NCBI GenBank assembly: GCA_910586275.1
Contig: CAJUIM010000020.1
Location: 1 to 35,037 of the forward strand
DNA from: an uncultured Lachnospiraceae bacterium
Lineage (GTDB): Bacteria; Bacillota; Clostridia; Lachnospirales; Lachnospiraceae
Length of the DNA: 35,037 nucleotides
Direction of reading: 5' to 3'
The notes under the pieces were generated by a model, which worked only from the letters and a program-made list of their open reading frames with translations, ran no database searches and was not told the origin of the DNA. The position numbers and the translations under genes were made by a program. Every line of letters begins with the position of its first letter. Within the stretch, counting starts at the first letter, position 1. Shown here one piece after another: positions 7,797 through 16,183 of the stretch.

Positions 7797-7850
7797 GCAT
7801 AGCTATGCATTGGAAGGGCTGCGTTGCCATTGCATAGGCTTTTGGCCAAA
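7797..7850. repeat. Cluster of palindromes upstream of feoAB
   Basis: Within the 364-base gap between the XRE gene and feoA lie three nested or adjacent symmetric blocks: GCATAGCTATGC (7797-7808), arms CTATGCATTGG (7803-7813) and CCATTGCATAG (7827-7837) that pair at 10 of 11 positions, and TTTGGCCAAA (7841-7850). None is followed by a T-run and none matches a riboswitch I know. The function is unknown. Confidence 0.5.
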
Positions 7851-7907
7851 GCAGAAGCACAGGCATGCAGCCGAAAATTGATTTCCATGATGTCCGATAA
7901 TTTTGTA

Positions 7908-7936
7908 TTGACACAAATGGTTCCTCCGTCTATAAT
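7908..7936 (+). promoter_or_regulatory. Sigma-A promoter of feoAB
   Basis: A perfect consensus: TTGACA (7908-7913), a 17-base spacer and TATAAT (7931-7936). Transcription would start near 7943, inside or just before the Fur-like box, giving a leader of about 100 bases before feoA. Confidence 0.85.
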
Positions 7937-7953
7937 TGCACTATAGATATTAA

Positions 7954-7968
7954 TGAGAATCAATATCA
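7954..7968 (+). promoter_or_regulatory. Fur-like iron operator of feoAB
   Basis: TGAGAATCAATATCA matches the 7-1-7 Fur box TGATAATNATTATCA at 12 of 14 defined positions. It lies 18 bases past the -10 hexamer, at the predicted start of transcription, where a bound repressor would block elongation or initiation. This supports iron-dependent repression of ferrous iron uptake. Confidence 0.7.
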
Positions 7969-8043
7969 AATAGGAATTTTAGGAAAGTAAACTCCTGGAA
8001 GGAAAAATCTTATGTTACTAAAAAGGATACGAGGTGAGAAATT

Positions 8044-8280
8044 ATGACTCTGTATGATGGGGAAAAGGGCGGCTGCTATGAAGTCTGCGGTGTGCATGTG
8101 GAGGATTCCATATCCAGAAGGCTGCAGGCATTGGGGCTGAATGACGGTACGATGATAAAGATTCTGAACCGCAAGAAAAAAGGAGCGTTGATTATTCAGG
8201 TGCGAGGCACGCGTCTGGCATTGGGGCAGCATATTTCTTCCGGCATAGAAGTGAAGTCCGGGGAAAGGCTGAATGGATAG
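8044..8280 (+). CDS. feoA: Ferrous iron transport protein FeoA (SH3-like)
   Basis: Small cytoplasmic accessory protein of the Fe(II) transporter FeoB, 78 residues, the usual length. It has the FeoA SH3-like pattern: a central helix with RRLQALGLNDGTMIKI, followed by VRGTRLALGQHISSGI. Ribosome site GAGGTGA precedes the ATG by 8 bases. It is the first gene after a consensus promoter and Fur-like box, and its end is 37 bases before the preferred feoB start. Confidence 0.93.
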   Translation: MTLYDGEKGGCYEVCGVHVEDSISRRLQALGLNDGTMIKILNRKKKGALIIQVRGTRLALGQHISSGIEVKSGERLNG

Positions 8281-8317
8281 GTCACGGAGGTACGGAAGGA
8301 AAAAGGAGGAGACAGGC

Positions 8318-10333
8318 ATGATTGACCGGGAAATGATCGACAGGGAAAAAGTGGTGCATGTAGCGTTTGTAGGAAATCCTAATTGCGGGAAAACCACGTT
8401 GTTCAATGCCATTACGGGCGCAAAGCTAAAGGTGGCCAACTGGCCGGGCGTTACGGTGGAGAAAGTGGAAGGGGAATCGGATTATGAAGGGTTTCATCTG
8501 ACATTGGTGGATACGCCGGGGATTTATTCCCTGACCAGTTATACCATTGAGGAAAAAGTAACAAGACAGTGTGTCATGGATGACGACATAGAGGTCATCG
8601 TAAATATCGTGGATGCGTCTTCATTGGAGCGGAACCTCTACCTGACACTGCAGCTTCTGGAATTAGGGAAGCCGGTGGTGCTGGCTCTGAATATGATGGA
8701 TATTGTGGAAGAGAGGGGGATGGAAATTGATCTCCATAGGCTGCCGGAAATGCTTGGGGGGATTCCTGTAGTCCCGGTTTCCGCCGCCAGACGGACAGGG
8801 CTGGATATCCTGCTTCATGCAGTCGTCCATCATTATGAAGAGGGGCCGAAAGGAGATGTGGTGCAGTACGGAAAAATAATAGAGGATAAACTGGCTAAGC
8901 TGGAAGTGATGATGCAGTCCGATTATCCCACACATTCGGCGGTGAGGTGGCATGCCATAAAGCTGCTGGAAGACGATGAGGAAGTAAGGGAGGACCATCC
9001 GGTTTCCGTACCCGATGTGGTGGACAGAAGTTACGAAAAGGAGATTATTCAGGCCAAATATTCATACATAGAGAGTATGATTGACGAAGTCATGTTTTAC
9101 CGGAAAAAAAGGAAGGACAGCACAGATAAAGCCGATGCGCTGCTGACGCATCCGATCTGGGGGGTGCCTGCATTTCTGCTGATTATGGGGTTTGTCTTTT
9201 TTCTGACATTTACGGTGGGAGATTTTCTGAAAGGATATTTTGAAGTGGCCTTGGAACATTTATCGGCCGGTGCGGCAGGGCTGCTTTCTGCCTTTGGCGT
9301 ATCCGGGTGGCTGGAATCTCTGGTAGTGGACGGCATTATAGCGGGAGTCGGAGGAATACTTACCTTTATTCCCAACATCTTTATCCTGTTTCTGGCACTG
9401 GCAATTTTAGAAGACAGCGGCTATATGGCCAGAGTCGCATATGTTATGGACGGCATTATGGGGAAGGTGGGGCTTTCCGGCAAAGCTTTCCTGCCCATGA
9501 TACTTGGCTTCGGCTGTACGGTGCCGGCTATTATGGCCACCCGTGCTTTGGAAACGGAACGCGACAGACGGAAAACGATGATTGTCACGCCTTTTATGTC
9601 CTGTTCCGCACGGCTGCCTATTTATGTCCTGTTTTCCGGGATGTTTTTTCCGGATTGTGCGGGGACAGTGGCATTCTCCATGTATGTCATCGGCATGGCG
9701 ATGGCAATTTTAGTGGCAAAGGTCATAAATCAGACGGAGAAGGGGGAACGGAATAATTCCCTGCTTATAGAACTGCCGGAATATAAACGGCCTAATCCCC
9801 GGACCATCCGCATTTATGTATGGAATAAGCTGAAAGATTATCTGTCCAAGGCAGGAACGACGATTTTTCTGGCATCCATTATTATCTGGTTTATTCTGAA
9901 CTTCGGCATAAACGGAATGGTGGAAAGCCCGTCGGACAGTTTCGGCGCAGCCATCGGACGTTTTCTTGTGCCTGTTTTGGTGCCGGCAGGGCTTGGCATG
10001 TGGCAGATTGCAGTGGCTCTGATCTCCGGCATCTCTGCTAAGGAAGTGGTTGTTTCCAGCTTTGCGGTGCTGTTTGGGGTGTCAAATGCCAATTCACAGG
10101 CGGGAATGCAGGCTATCGCACACAATATCCAGAGCCTGAACCCGGACTTCGGGCCTCTGAATGCCTTTTCACTGATGCTGTTCTGCCTGCTTTACGTCCC
10201 TTGCATCGCAACGGTAGCTACGATTAAGAAAGAGAGCGGTTCCCGGAAATTCACGGTGGGCATGATCGCTTTTCAGCTGATATTTGCCTGGATTGTTTCC
10301 ACGGCAGTATATCAGATAGGACATCTGTTCTGA
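8318..10333 (+). CDS. feoB: Ferrous iron transporter FeoB
   Basis: Inner-membrane Fe(II) uptake protein with an N-terminal GTPase. From the start chosen here (671 residues): G1 GNPNCGKTT near residue 19, the switch segment NWPGVTVEK, G3 DTPGIYSL, G4 NMMD, G5 VSAARRTG, a helical guanine-dissociation-inhibitor-like domain, then a membrane half with two Gate segments, including GFGCTVPAIMATR. I chose the ATG at 8318 because AAAGGAGGAGA lies 7 bases upstream. The in-frame ATG at 8273 overlaps feoA and has no such site. No feoC-like gene follows. Regulation is expected through the Fur-like box before feoA. Confidence 0.95.
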   Translation: MIDREMIDREKVVHVAFVGNPNCGKTTLFNAITGAKLKVANWPGVTVEKVEGESDYEGFHLTLVDTPGIYSLTSYTIEEKVTRQCVMDDDIEVIVNIVDASSLERNLYLTLQLLELGKPVVLALNMMDIVEERGMEIDLHRLPEMLGGIPVVPVSAARRTGLDILLHAVVHHYEEGPKGDVVQYGKIIEDKLAKLEVMMQSDYPTHSAVRWHAIKLLEDDEEVREDHPVSVPDVVDRSYEKEIIQAKYSYIESMIDEVMFYRKKRKDSTDKADALLTHPIWGVPAFLLIMGFVFFLTFTVGDFLKGYFEVALEHLSAGAAGLLSAFGVSGWLESLVVDGIIAGVGGILTFIPNIFILFLALAILEDSGYMARVAYVMDGIMGKVGLSGKAFLPMILGFGCTVPAIMATRALETERDRRKTMIVTPFMSCSARLPIYVLFSGMFFPDCAGTVAFSMYVIGMAMAILVAKVINQTEKGERNNSLLIELPEYKRPNPRTIRIYVWNKLKDYLSKAGTTIFLASIIIWFILNFGINGMVESPSDSFGAAIGRFLVPVLVPAGLGMWQIAVALISGISAKEVVVSSFAVLFGVSNANSQAGMQAIAHNIQSLNPDFGPLNAFSLMLFCLLYVPCIATVATIKKESGSRKFTVGMIAFQLIFAWIVSTAVYQIGHLF

Positions 10334-10431
10334 CAAAGAAAGCAGAGCCGGCATATCCGGTGTATATTCCGAGGACGGACTTCCGTGCCTGTGCATGATT
10401 ACATAAAACGGTAGCTTTTATGCCGTGAAAA

Positions 10432-10440
10432 TGCTATACT
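10432..10440 (+). promoter_or_regulatory. Candidate extended -10 promoter of the TPR/protease/diiron genes
   Basis: TGCTATACT is an extended -10 (TGn then TATACT) 65 bases before the preferred start of the zinc ribbon/TPR gene. No clear -35 is seen at 17 bases. No strong terminator is visible between feoB and this point. Confidence 0.45.
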
Positions 10441-10504
10441 GTCATTAAATTGCAGAAAAGAAAGTATGCAGGAATCATGGGGCATGCGGAAGGATGGAGG
10501 GAAA

Positions 10505-11680
10505 ATGGAAAACGGATATCAGAATTACGGACAGCAGGAGGCATACGGACAAGGAATGGCGGAAGGGAATATTCCCAATGACGGGGAATATGGAGGAAAT
10601 TTTTTTCAGGATTTGGACTATGGGCTATGCAAAAGGTGCAGGCGGAGGTCGATAGACCGGAGTGAAAATCCGGATTCGGTATTGTGCCGGGACTGCCGGG
10701 AGGAACTGATCCGCCTGAAGATTCCGCCGGTATTTTATATTGTGGGGGCGGCAGTGATTTTAATGGCAGCGTTTACGTTTGCTGTTTCTGCCGGAGGGTT
10801 CAGAAATTTCGGCTCCTATAATAATGCCAACGGCACTGCGGAAGAGGGGTATGTGCTGACGGCCATGGACAACCTGCTAGAGATTTTGGAAGAAAATCCC
10901 GATAACAAAGACACTGCGGTTAAGCTGGCGGACATCGGCATGGAATATGGCTATTACGATTATGCCGCGTATGCCATTCAGGAATATCTGGTAGGGAAAG
11001 AGGTATCGGATTTCCAATATGCCAAAGTGAACGGGTACATAACGAAGCTGGAAATTTATTATGATACATATGATCTGTATGAAGAGATTTGGGAAGAGGC
11101 ATTCGGCGACATATCCTATGCGGATGAGGCAGAGATATCTCCGGAGGATATTTATAGCCGGATGGACGAAGTGAGCCGGGAATTGTCCGAGTATATCGGG
11201 AAAGACGGATATGATCAGGCATTGCTGTATTATTATTTGGGAAACGTTTCGGCGGAAACCGAAGAAATGATGGAATATTATGAAAAATGCATAGCACTGG
11301 ATCCTTATTATTATGATGCACAGGCAAGCATCGCGGCTTATTACCGAAGGCAGGGAGAACTGGAAAGGGCGAGGCAGCAGCTGGAGGAAATTTATGCCGT
11401 AAACAAAGAATCTTTTGAGGTGTTAAGGGTGTATGCCACATTGGAATTAGTGGAAGGGAACTTAAAGCAGGGGCTTGATTATGCCCTGCAGGCTTACGAA
11501 CTATATCCGGAAGGAAACTATGTCATAGATACTTATATAGTTGCCCTGGTAGCTAACGGAAAAACGGAAGAGGCTGAAGAATTGGTCAGGGAGTATGAGG
11601 AAGAATACGTCTTTGACGATGACTTGTATGCCTTCCTAAATGGGGAAATGACCTTGAAAGAATATTATATAGGTGATTAG
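10505..11680 (+). CDS. Membrane protein with zinc ribbon, one TM segment and extracytoplasmic TPR repeats
   Basis: Not a named family that I recognise. From the chosen start (391 residues) it has a Q/G/N-rich N terminus, then a Cys4 zinc ribbon (LCKRCRRR and VLCRDCRE) near residues 40-65, one membrane segment near 75-97 (VFYIVGAAVILMAAFTFAVS), and a long tyrosine- and glutamate-rich region with TPR-like helix pairs to the end. Topology suggests a cytoplasmic zinc ribbon and external TPRs. The ATG at 10505 has GGAGGGAAA just before it; upstream in-frame ATGs at 10466 and 10484 lack a site. It is followed after 24 bases by a membrane protease and then a diiron protein, probably as one transcript. 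A scaffold role is inference. Confidence 0.75.
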   Translation: MENGYQNYGQQEAYGQGMAEGNIPNDGEYGGNFFQDLDYGLCKRCRRRSIDRSENPDSVLCRDCREELIRLKIPPVFYIVGAAVILMAAFTFAVSAGGFRNFGSYNNANGTAEEGYVLTAMDNLLEILEENPDNKDTAVKLADIGMEYGYYDYAAYAIQEYLVGKEVSDFQYAKVNGYITKLEIYYDTYDLYEEIWEEAFGDISYADEAEISPEDIYSRMDEVSRELSEYIGKDGYDQALLYYYLGNVSAETEEMMEYYEKCIALDPYYYDAQASIAAYYRRQGELERARQQLEEIYAVNKESFEVLRVYATLELVEGNLKQGLDYALQAYELYPEGNYVIDTYIVALVANGKTEEAEELVREYEEEYVFDDDLYAFLNGEMTLKEYYIGD

Positions 11681-11704
11681 GAAAAGAAAGGAGCAGTTTG
11701 CATT

Positions 11705-12262
11705 ATGATTATACCAGGAATAGTTATTTCCATTGTGACGTTTCCGGGAGTAGCCGTGCATGAATTGGCGCATCAGATCTGCTGCCGCATCTGCCGGATT
11801 CCTGTTTATGAAGTAAAATATTTTCAGGCGGCAAATCCTTGCGGTTATGTGCTGCATGAACCGACAGCCAATCCTTGGAAAAACCTGCTGACCGGATTAG
11901 GACCGTTTTTCTTCAATACCATTTTAGGAATATTGATTACGCTTCCGGCTTATTCCAATGTCTTTGGCTATAGTTCCGTAGACGGCAGCTTGGGGCAGAT
12001 TGTGAAACTTTGCAGCTACATTCTTTATTGGCTGGGAGTATCCGTTTTGATGCATGCCTTTCCAAGCACGGGCGATGCGAAAACTATAGTGAACAGTGTA
12101 TTGAAAAATGAGGAAGTGGGAATTTTGGCGAAAATCGTTGCAGCCCCTTTTATCGGACTGATATATCTTGGGGCATTGGGTTCCATATTCTGGTTGGATT
12201 TGGCATATGGGATAGGCGTATCCATGCTTTTGCCGAAGCTTATCAGTATGTGGCTGTTTTAA
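11705..12262 (+). CDS. Putative HExxH membrane metalloprotease (site-2-protease-like)
   Basis: A 185-residue hydrophobic protein with the zinc-binding motif H19-E-L-A-H23 in an N-terminal membrane helix (FPGVAVHELAHQ), as in compact M50-like peptidases. A later FPSTGDAKTI segment, about 100 residues on, contains an aspartate that could supply the third zinc ligand. Three further hydrophobic stretches follow. Such enzymes cut substrates within the membrane, often in signalling. Ribosome site AAAGGAG is 11 bases before the ATG. It lies 24 bases after the zinc ribbon/TPR gene, whose product could be a partner or substrate; that is inference. Without the classic second motif NPxxDG I cannot assign it firmly to M50. 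Confidence 0.75.
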   Translation: MIIPGIVISIVTFPGVAVHELAHQICCRICRIPVYEVKYFQAANPCGYVLHEPTANPWKNLLTGLGPFFFNTILGILITLPAYSNVFGYSSVDGSLGQIVKLCSYILYWLGVSVLMHAFPSTGDAKTIVNSVLKNEEVGILAKIVAAPFIGLIYLGALGSIFWLDLAYGIGVSMLLPKLISMWLF

Positions 12263-12284
12263 GACAGATAAGGAGGGGCAGTAA

Positions 12285-13037
12285 ATGATCAGAATGACAA
12301 AATCCCAAATGAATCGTTTTGATTACAAAGAATGGGTTGCGTATTTTGCCGACAATAACGAAAAAAGGCTGGAAATAGACTTTTCGGAGGAAAAGGACAT
12401 GCCGGCAGGCAAAAAGGTGCTGATTTTCCCTTCCATACGCGCATTCCGGAAAGGGGAAGGCTCGGAAGGCAGGCATTTGGCAGATGCGGCGGCAAAGTGG
12501 GCAGACCGGACAGGCCGGCCGGAATACAAAGAGGCCATGCAATGGTTTGTCCGGGAAGAAAACTGGCATTCCGCATATTTAAAAAAATATATGGATTTTC
12601 ATCGGATCAGAGATGCCGAAAACTCATTTCTGGATAAAATTTTCCGCCGGCTTAGACAGTCGGCCGGCCTGAAATGCGAAGTCACGGTTCTAGTGACTGC
12701 CGAGATGATTGCGCTGACATACTATGATGCGCTGTCCAAATGCACCGAGTCCTCCGCGCTGAAAAGCATATGCCGCCAGATGCTGAAGGACGAAATTCCT
12801 CATATTATCTTCCAGTCCTACACTATCGGCCATTTCAATAACAGTCCTGCTTATCGGCTGGCCCGGATTCTGCTTATGGAATTCACTTCATTGGCCGTAT
12901 GGTGCGCATACCGTCAAGTTTTCGAAGCAGGCGGCTATTGTTTCCGTAGGTTTCTGAGCGTAAACCTATGGTATCTGCGGCAGTCCATGGAGATGGCGAT
13001 GAGAGTCGGCGGTTCAGCCGCAGCCTGCAGACGGTGA
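12285..13037 (+). CDS. Ferritin-like diiron protein of unknown function
   Basis: A 250-residue protein with the four-helix diiron ligand pattern: E61, then E92-N-W-H95, E140, then E170-I-P-H173. The 31- and 30-residue spacing between the single glutamates and the ExxH motifs matches rubrerythrin-like and ferritin-like proteins. About 55 residues precede the first ligand helix and 75 follow the last. It could be an oxidase, hydroxylase or oxygen/peroxide scavenger; no substrate is evident. Ribosome site AAGGAGGGG precedes the ATG. It is the third gene of a tight set with the TPR and protease genes (22-base gap), and lies just before the hydrogenase regulatory region. Confidence 0.7.
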   Translation: MIRMTKSQMNRFDYKEWVAYFADNNEKRLEIDFSEEKDMPAGKKVLIFPSIRAFRKGEGSEGRHLADAAAKWADRTGRPEYKEAMQWFVREENWHSAYLKKYMDFHRIRDAENSFLDKIFRRLRQSAGLKCEVTVLVTAEMIALTYYDALSKCTESSALKSICRQMLKDEIPHIIFQSYTIGHFNNSPAYRLARILLMEFTSLAVWCAYRQVFEAGGYCFRRFLSVNLWYLRQSMEMAMRVGGSAAACRR

Positions 13038-13120
13038 CCGGTGACAGTATTGGCAGTGAGAAAAATTTTAAAAAATCTTGATTTCAAACCGTTTTTGTGC
13101 AAAAATAGAAAAAGGTGACA

Positions 13121-13138
13121 ATGATAAATTGTTAACAA
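13121..13138 (+). promoter_or_regulatory. Rex-like redox operator upstream of the hydrogenase
   Basis: ATGATAAATTGTTAACAA matches the clostridial Rex pattern TTGTTAA-N4-TTAACAA at 12 of 14 positions, the right half perfectly. A shorter perfect palindrome, ATTGTTAACAAT, overlaps it. It lies about 95 bases before the hydrogenase start. Rex responds to the NADH/NAD ratio and is known to control hydrogenase genes in clostridia. I see no clear -35/-10 pair around it. Confidence 0.5.
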
Positions 13139-13231
13139 TGTTTCAGAAGTTATTGCTGCATGAGATGAGTCCCAAAGGATGCCGGTAAATCATTGGCGAA
13201 ACAGAAACGGGACGAAAAGAAGGAGAGAAGT

Positions 13232-14731
13232 ATGAGAGGTATAGATACTCAAGTCCGCAAAATACGAAGGCGTATTTTCAAGGAAGTGGCAGATCTGGCA
13301 TATCATTCAACGGATTTGATCAATGACGTGGAGGCATTGCCTTATAAAATAGTAAACTATGACGAGTCGCAATATGGCAATGTATATAGGGAAAGGGCCA
13401 TTATAAGGGAGCGCATCCGCCTTGCCATGGGCATGTCTCTGCGGCCGGAAAATATGCCGGTACATGTTACGCAGGGACTGGCAGAAAGCGATATTGACGA
13501 AAAGTATTATGAACCGCCGCTGATGCAGGTCATTCCGTCCGCATGCAATTCCTGTCCCGAGAACAGATATGAGGTGACGGATAAGTGCATGGGCTGTGTG
13601 GCACATCCCTGCCGGGAGGTCTGCCCTAGGGGTGCAATCTCCATGAAGGACGGGAAATCCGTGATTGATCAGGAAAAATGTATCCGCTGCGGAAAATGTA
13701 AGACGGTGTGCCCATACGATGCGATTTCCCACCAGACAAGGCCTTGTCTGGCTGCCTGCGGAGTCAATGCCATTAAAAATGACGACAAAGGAAGAGCGGT
13801 CATTGACACCGATCTCTGTGTCTCCTGCGGGCAATGCATGGTCAACTGCCCCTTCGGGGCGATTGCGGACAAATCGCAGATTTTTCAGCTGATCCGTGCG
13901 ATGCAGTCAGGGAGGAAAATCATTGCCCAGGTGGCACCCGCATTTGTAGGGCAGTTCGGCGCGAAGGTGACTCCGGACATGATGAAGAGTGCACTGAAAG
14001 AACTTGGCTTTTTTGACGTATATGAGACGGCGATCGGTGCCGATATGGGAGCGATGGCGGAAGCGGAGCATTATGTGCATGCAGTGGCTACAAAGGAACT
14101 GCCGTTCCTGCTGACTTCCTGCTGCCCGTCTTGGTCCATGCTGGCAAAGAAATTTTTCCCGGAAACAATAGACAAAATATCCAATGAGCTTACGCCCATG
14201 GTTGCCACGGCGCGTAAGATTAAAGAGGATTATCCCGATGCCAGCGTAGTGTTTATCGGACCGTGCGCTTCCAAGAAACTGGAAGCTTCCCGGAGGACAA
14301 TCCGTTCGGATGTGGATTTTGTCATTACTTTCGAGGAACTGGCCGGTATGTTCGAGGCAAAGGGGATAGACTTAAATGCCGTCAGCGTAGAGGATTCGCT
14401 GAATGATGCCACAGGGGCGGGCCGAGGCTATGGCGTGGCCGGAGGCGTGGCGAATGCCATTGAGGAATGCATCCGGGAATACTATCCGGATGTGGAAGTG
14501 AATATTGAACATGCGGAAAGCCTTACGGAATGCAAGAAGATATTGATGCTTGCCAAAGCAGGGAAGAAAAACGGCTGCCTGATAGAAGGCATGGCCTGTC
14601 CCGGCGGATGTGTAGCGGGAGCCGGAACCAATATTCCCATTCCGCAGGCTGCGAAGGAAGTGGCCGGCTTTAAGGCTGCGGCGGCAAAGAAAATACCCGA
14701 CAGGGAAACGGGGAAAGGACTGGAAGGATAA
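13232..14731 (+). CDS. [FeFe]-hydrogenase, monomeric, ferredoxin-like N-terminal clusters (group B-like)
   Basis: Cytoplasmic enzyme expected to interconvert protons and H2 using an H-cluster. From the chosen start (499 residues): a basic N-terminal region, a cysteine set CNSCPENR and CMGCVAHPCREVCP, then two ferredoxin-type [4Fe-4S] motifs (CIRCGKCKTVCP and CVSCGQCMVNCP). The H-cluster domain follows, with L1 TSCCPSW near residue 295, L2 GPCASKKLEA near 343 and L3 EGMACPGGCVAGAG near 453; all four bridging cysteines are present. There is no N-terminal [2Fe-2S] plant-ferredoxin domain. Group B is my best placement. The ATG at 13232 has GAAGGAGAG in front; the in-frame TTG at 13193 does not. 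Its stop codon directly abuts the gltX start, so the two are likely co-transcribed. Confidence 0.88.
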   Translation: MRGIDTQVRKIRRRIFKEVADLAYHSTDLINDVEALPYKIVNYDESQYGNVYRERAIIRERIRLAMGMSLRPENMPVHVTQGLAESDIDEKYYEPPLMQVIPSACNSCPENRYEVTDKCMGCVAHPCREVCPRGAISMKDGKSVIDQEKCIRCGKCKTVCPYDAISHQTRPCLAACGVNAIKNDDKGRAVIDTDLCVSCGQCMVNCPFGAIADKSQIFQLIRAMQSGRKIIAQVAPAFVGQFGAKVTPDMMKSALKELGFFDVYETAIGADMGAMAEAEHYVHAVATKELPFLLTSCCPSWSMLAKKFFPETIDKISNELTPMVATARKIKEDYPDASVVFIGPCASKKLEASRRTIRSDVDFVITFEELAGMFEAKGIDLNAVSVEDSLNDATGAGRGYGVAGGVANAIEECIREYYPDVEVNIEHAESLTECKKILMLAKAGKKNGCLIEGMACPGGCVAGAGTNIPIPQAAKEVAGFKAAAAKKIPDRETGKGLEG

Positions 14732-16183
14732 ATGAAAATCAGAACAAGATATGCGCCAAGCCCTACCGGGCGTATGCATGTGGGAAACTTAAGGACGGCA
14801 TTGTATGCTTATCTTATCGCAAAGCATGAAGGGGGGGATTTTCTTCTCCGCATTGAGGATACGGATCAGGAACGGTATATGGAAGGAGCCGTGGATATTA
14901 TTTACCGTACCTTGGAACAGACCGGGCTGATTCATGACGAAGGGCCGGATAAAGACAAAGGATCGGGTCCCTATGTACAGAGCGAACGTCAGGCAAAAGG
15001 GATTTATTTGGAATATGCCAAGAAATTAATAGACAAAGGGGAGGCTTATTATTGCTTCTGCGACAAGGAACGTCTGGCAACCTTAAACCGTACCGTAGCC
15101 GGAAAAGAAATCAATGTATACGATAAGCACTGTCTTGGGCTTTCCAAAGAAGAAACCGAAGAGAAGCTGGCGGCCGGCATTCCTTATGTCATCCGGCAGA
15201 ATAACCCGTCGGAAGGCACCACTACTTTTCAGGACGAGATATACGGCGACATTACGGTGGACAATGCGGAACTGGATGATATGATATTAATAAAATCCGA
15301 CGGTTATCCTACCTATAATTTTGCCAATGTAGTAGATGACCATCTGATGGGGATTACCCATGTGGTAAGGGGAAATGAATATCTGTCTTCTTCCCCCAAA
15401 TATAACCGTCTGTACGAAGCGTTTGGCTGGGAAGTCCCGGTCTATGTGCACTGTCCGCTCATTACGGACGAGGAACACCATAAATTGGCTAAGCGCAGCG
15501 GCCATTCGTCTTATGAAGATTTGATTGAGCAGGGATTTCTGTCGGAAGCGGTGGTAAATTTCGTGGCATTGCTGGGGTGGAGCCCGGAAGGGAACGAAGA
15601 AATATTTTCCTTGGACGAACTGATTCAAGCGTTTGACTACCGCCATATTTCCAAATCCCCGGCAGTCTTTGACTATACCAAGCTGAAATGGATGAACGGC
15701 GAGTATATGAAAGCAATGGATCCCGGCCTTTTTTACCGGATGGCGGAGCCGTATTTAAAGAAAGCCATCACAAAAGATCTGGATCTTGAAAAAATTGCCG
15801 CCATGGTCAAGACCCGAATCGAGGTTTTCCCGGATATAGCCGAAATGGTAGATTTTTTTGAGGAATTGCCTGATTATGACACGGCCATGTATACCCATAA
15901 GAAAATGAAAACCACTGCGGAGTCTTCCTTGGAGGTACTGGAGGAACTTCTGCCTGTCATAGAGGCACAGGATGCTTTTGACAACGATTCCCTTTATGCG
16001 TTGTTGGTATCTTATGTGGAGAAAAAGGGCTGTAAGAACGGTTATGTTATGTGGCCCATCCGCACGGCGGTTTCCGGCAAACAGATGACGCCTGCCGGAG
16101 CCACCGAGATTATGGAAATCCTCGGAAAGGAAGAGTCCATAGCGCGCATAAAAAAAGGGATTGAACTACTGAAGAATGGTTAA
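14732..16183 (+). CDS. gltX: Glutamyl-tRNA synthetase
   Basis: Charges tRNA-Glu with glutamate in the cytoplasm; in many Firmicutes lacking GlnRS it also misacylates tRNA-Gln for transamidation. The class I signature APSPTGRMHVGN (HIGH region) is at residues 7-18 and the KMSKS-type loop is KLAKRSG near 251. At 483 residues it has the normal length. The ATG follows the hydrogenase stop without a gap and uses GGAAGGA inside the hydrogenase end, so expression is coupled to that gene. It overlaps the downstream helicase by 8 bases. The pairing of an essential synthetase with a redox-controlled hydrogenase is unusual, and a separate internal promoter is possible. Confidence 0.96.
   Translation: MKIRTRYAPSPTGRMHVGNLRTALYAYLIAKHEGGDFLLRIEDTDQERYMEGAVDIIYRTLEQTGLIHDEGPDKDKGSGPYVQSERQAKGIYLEYAKKLIDKGEAYYCFCDKERLATLNRTVAGKEINVYDKHCLGLSKEETEEKLAAGIPYVIRQNNPSEGTTTFQDEIYGDITVDNAELDDMILIKSDGYPTYNFANVVDDHLMGITHVVRGNEYLSSSPKYNRLYEAFGWEVPVYVHCPLITDEEHHKLAKRSGHSSYEDLIEQGFLSEAVVNFVALLGWSPEGNEEIFSLDELIQAFDYRHISKSPAVFDYTKLKWMNGEYMKAMDPGLFYRMAEPYLKKAITKDLDLEKIAAMVKTRIEVFPDIAEMVDFFEELPDYDTAMYTHKKMKTTAESSLEVLEELLPVIEAQDAFDNDSLYALLVSYVEKKGCKNGYVMWPIRTAVSGKQMTPAGATEIMEILGKEESIARIKKGIELLKNG

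Noticed and set aside
7760..7969. 69-codon minus-strand frame upstream of feoA
   Set aside because: It runs antisense through the feo promoter and Fur-like box and through the palindrome cluster, and has no ribosome site.
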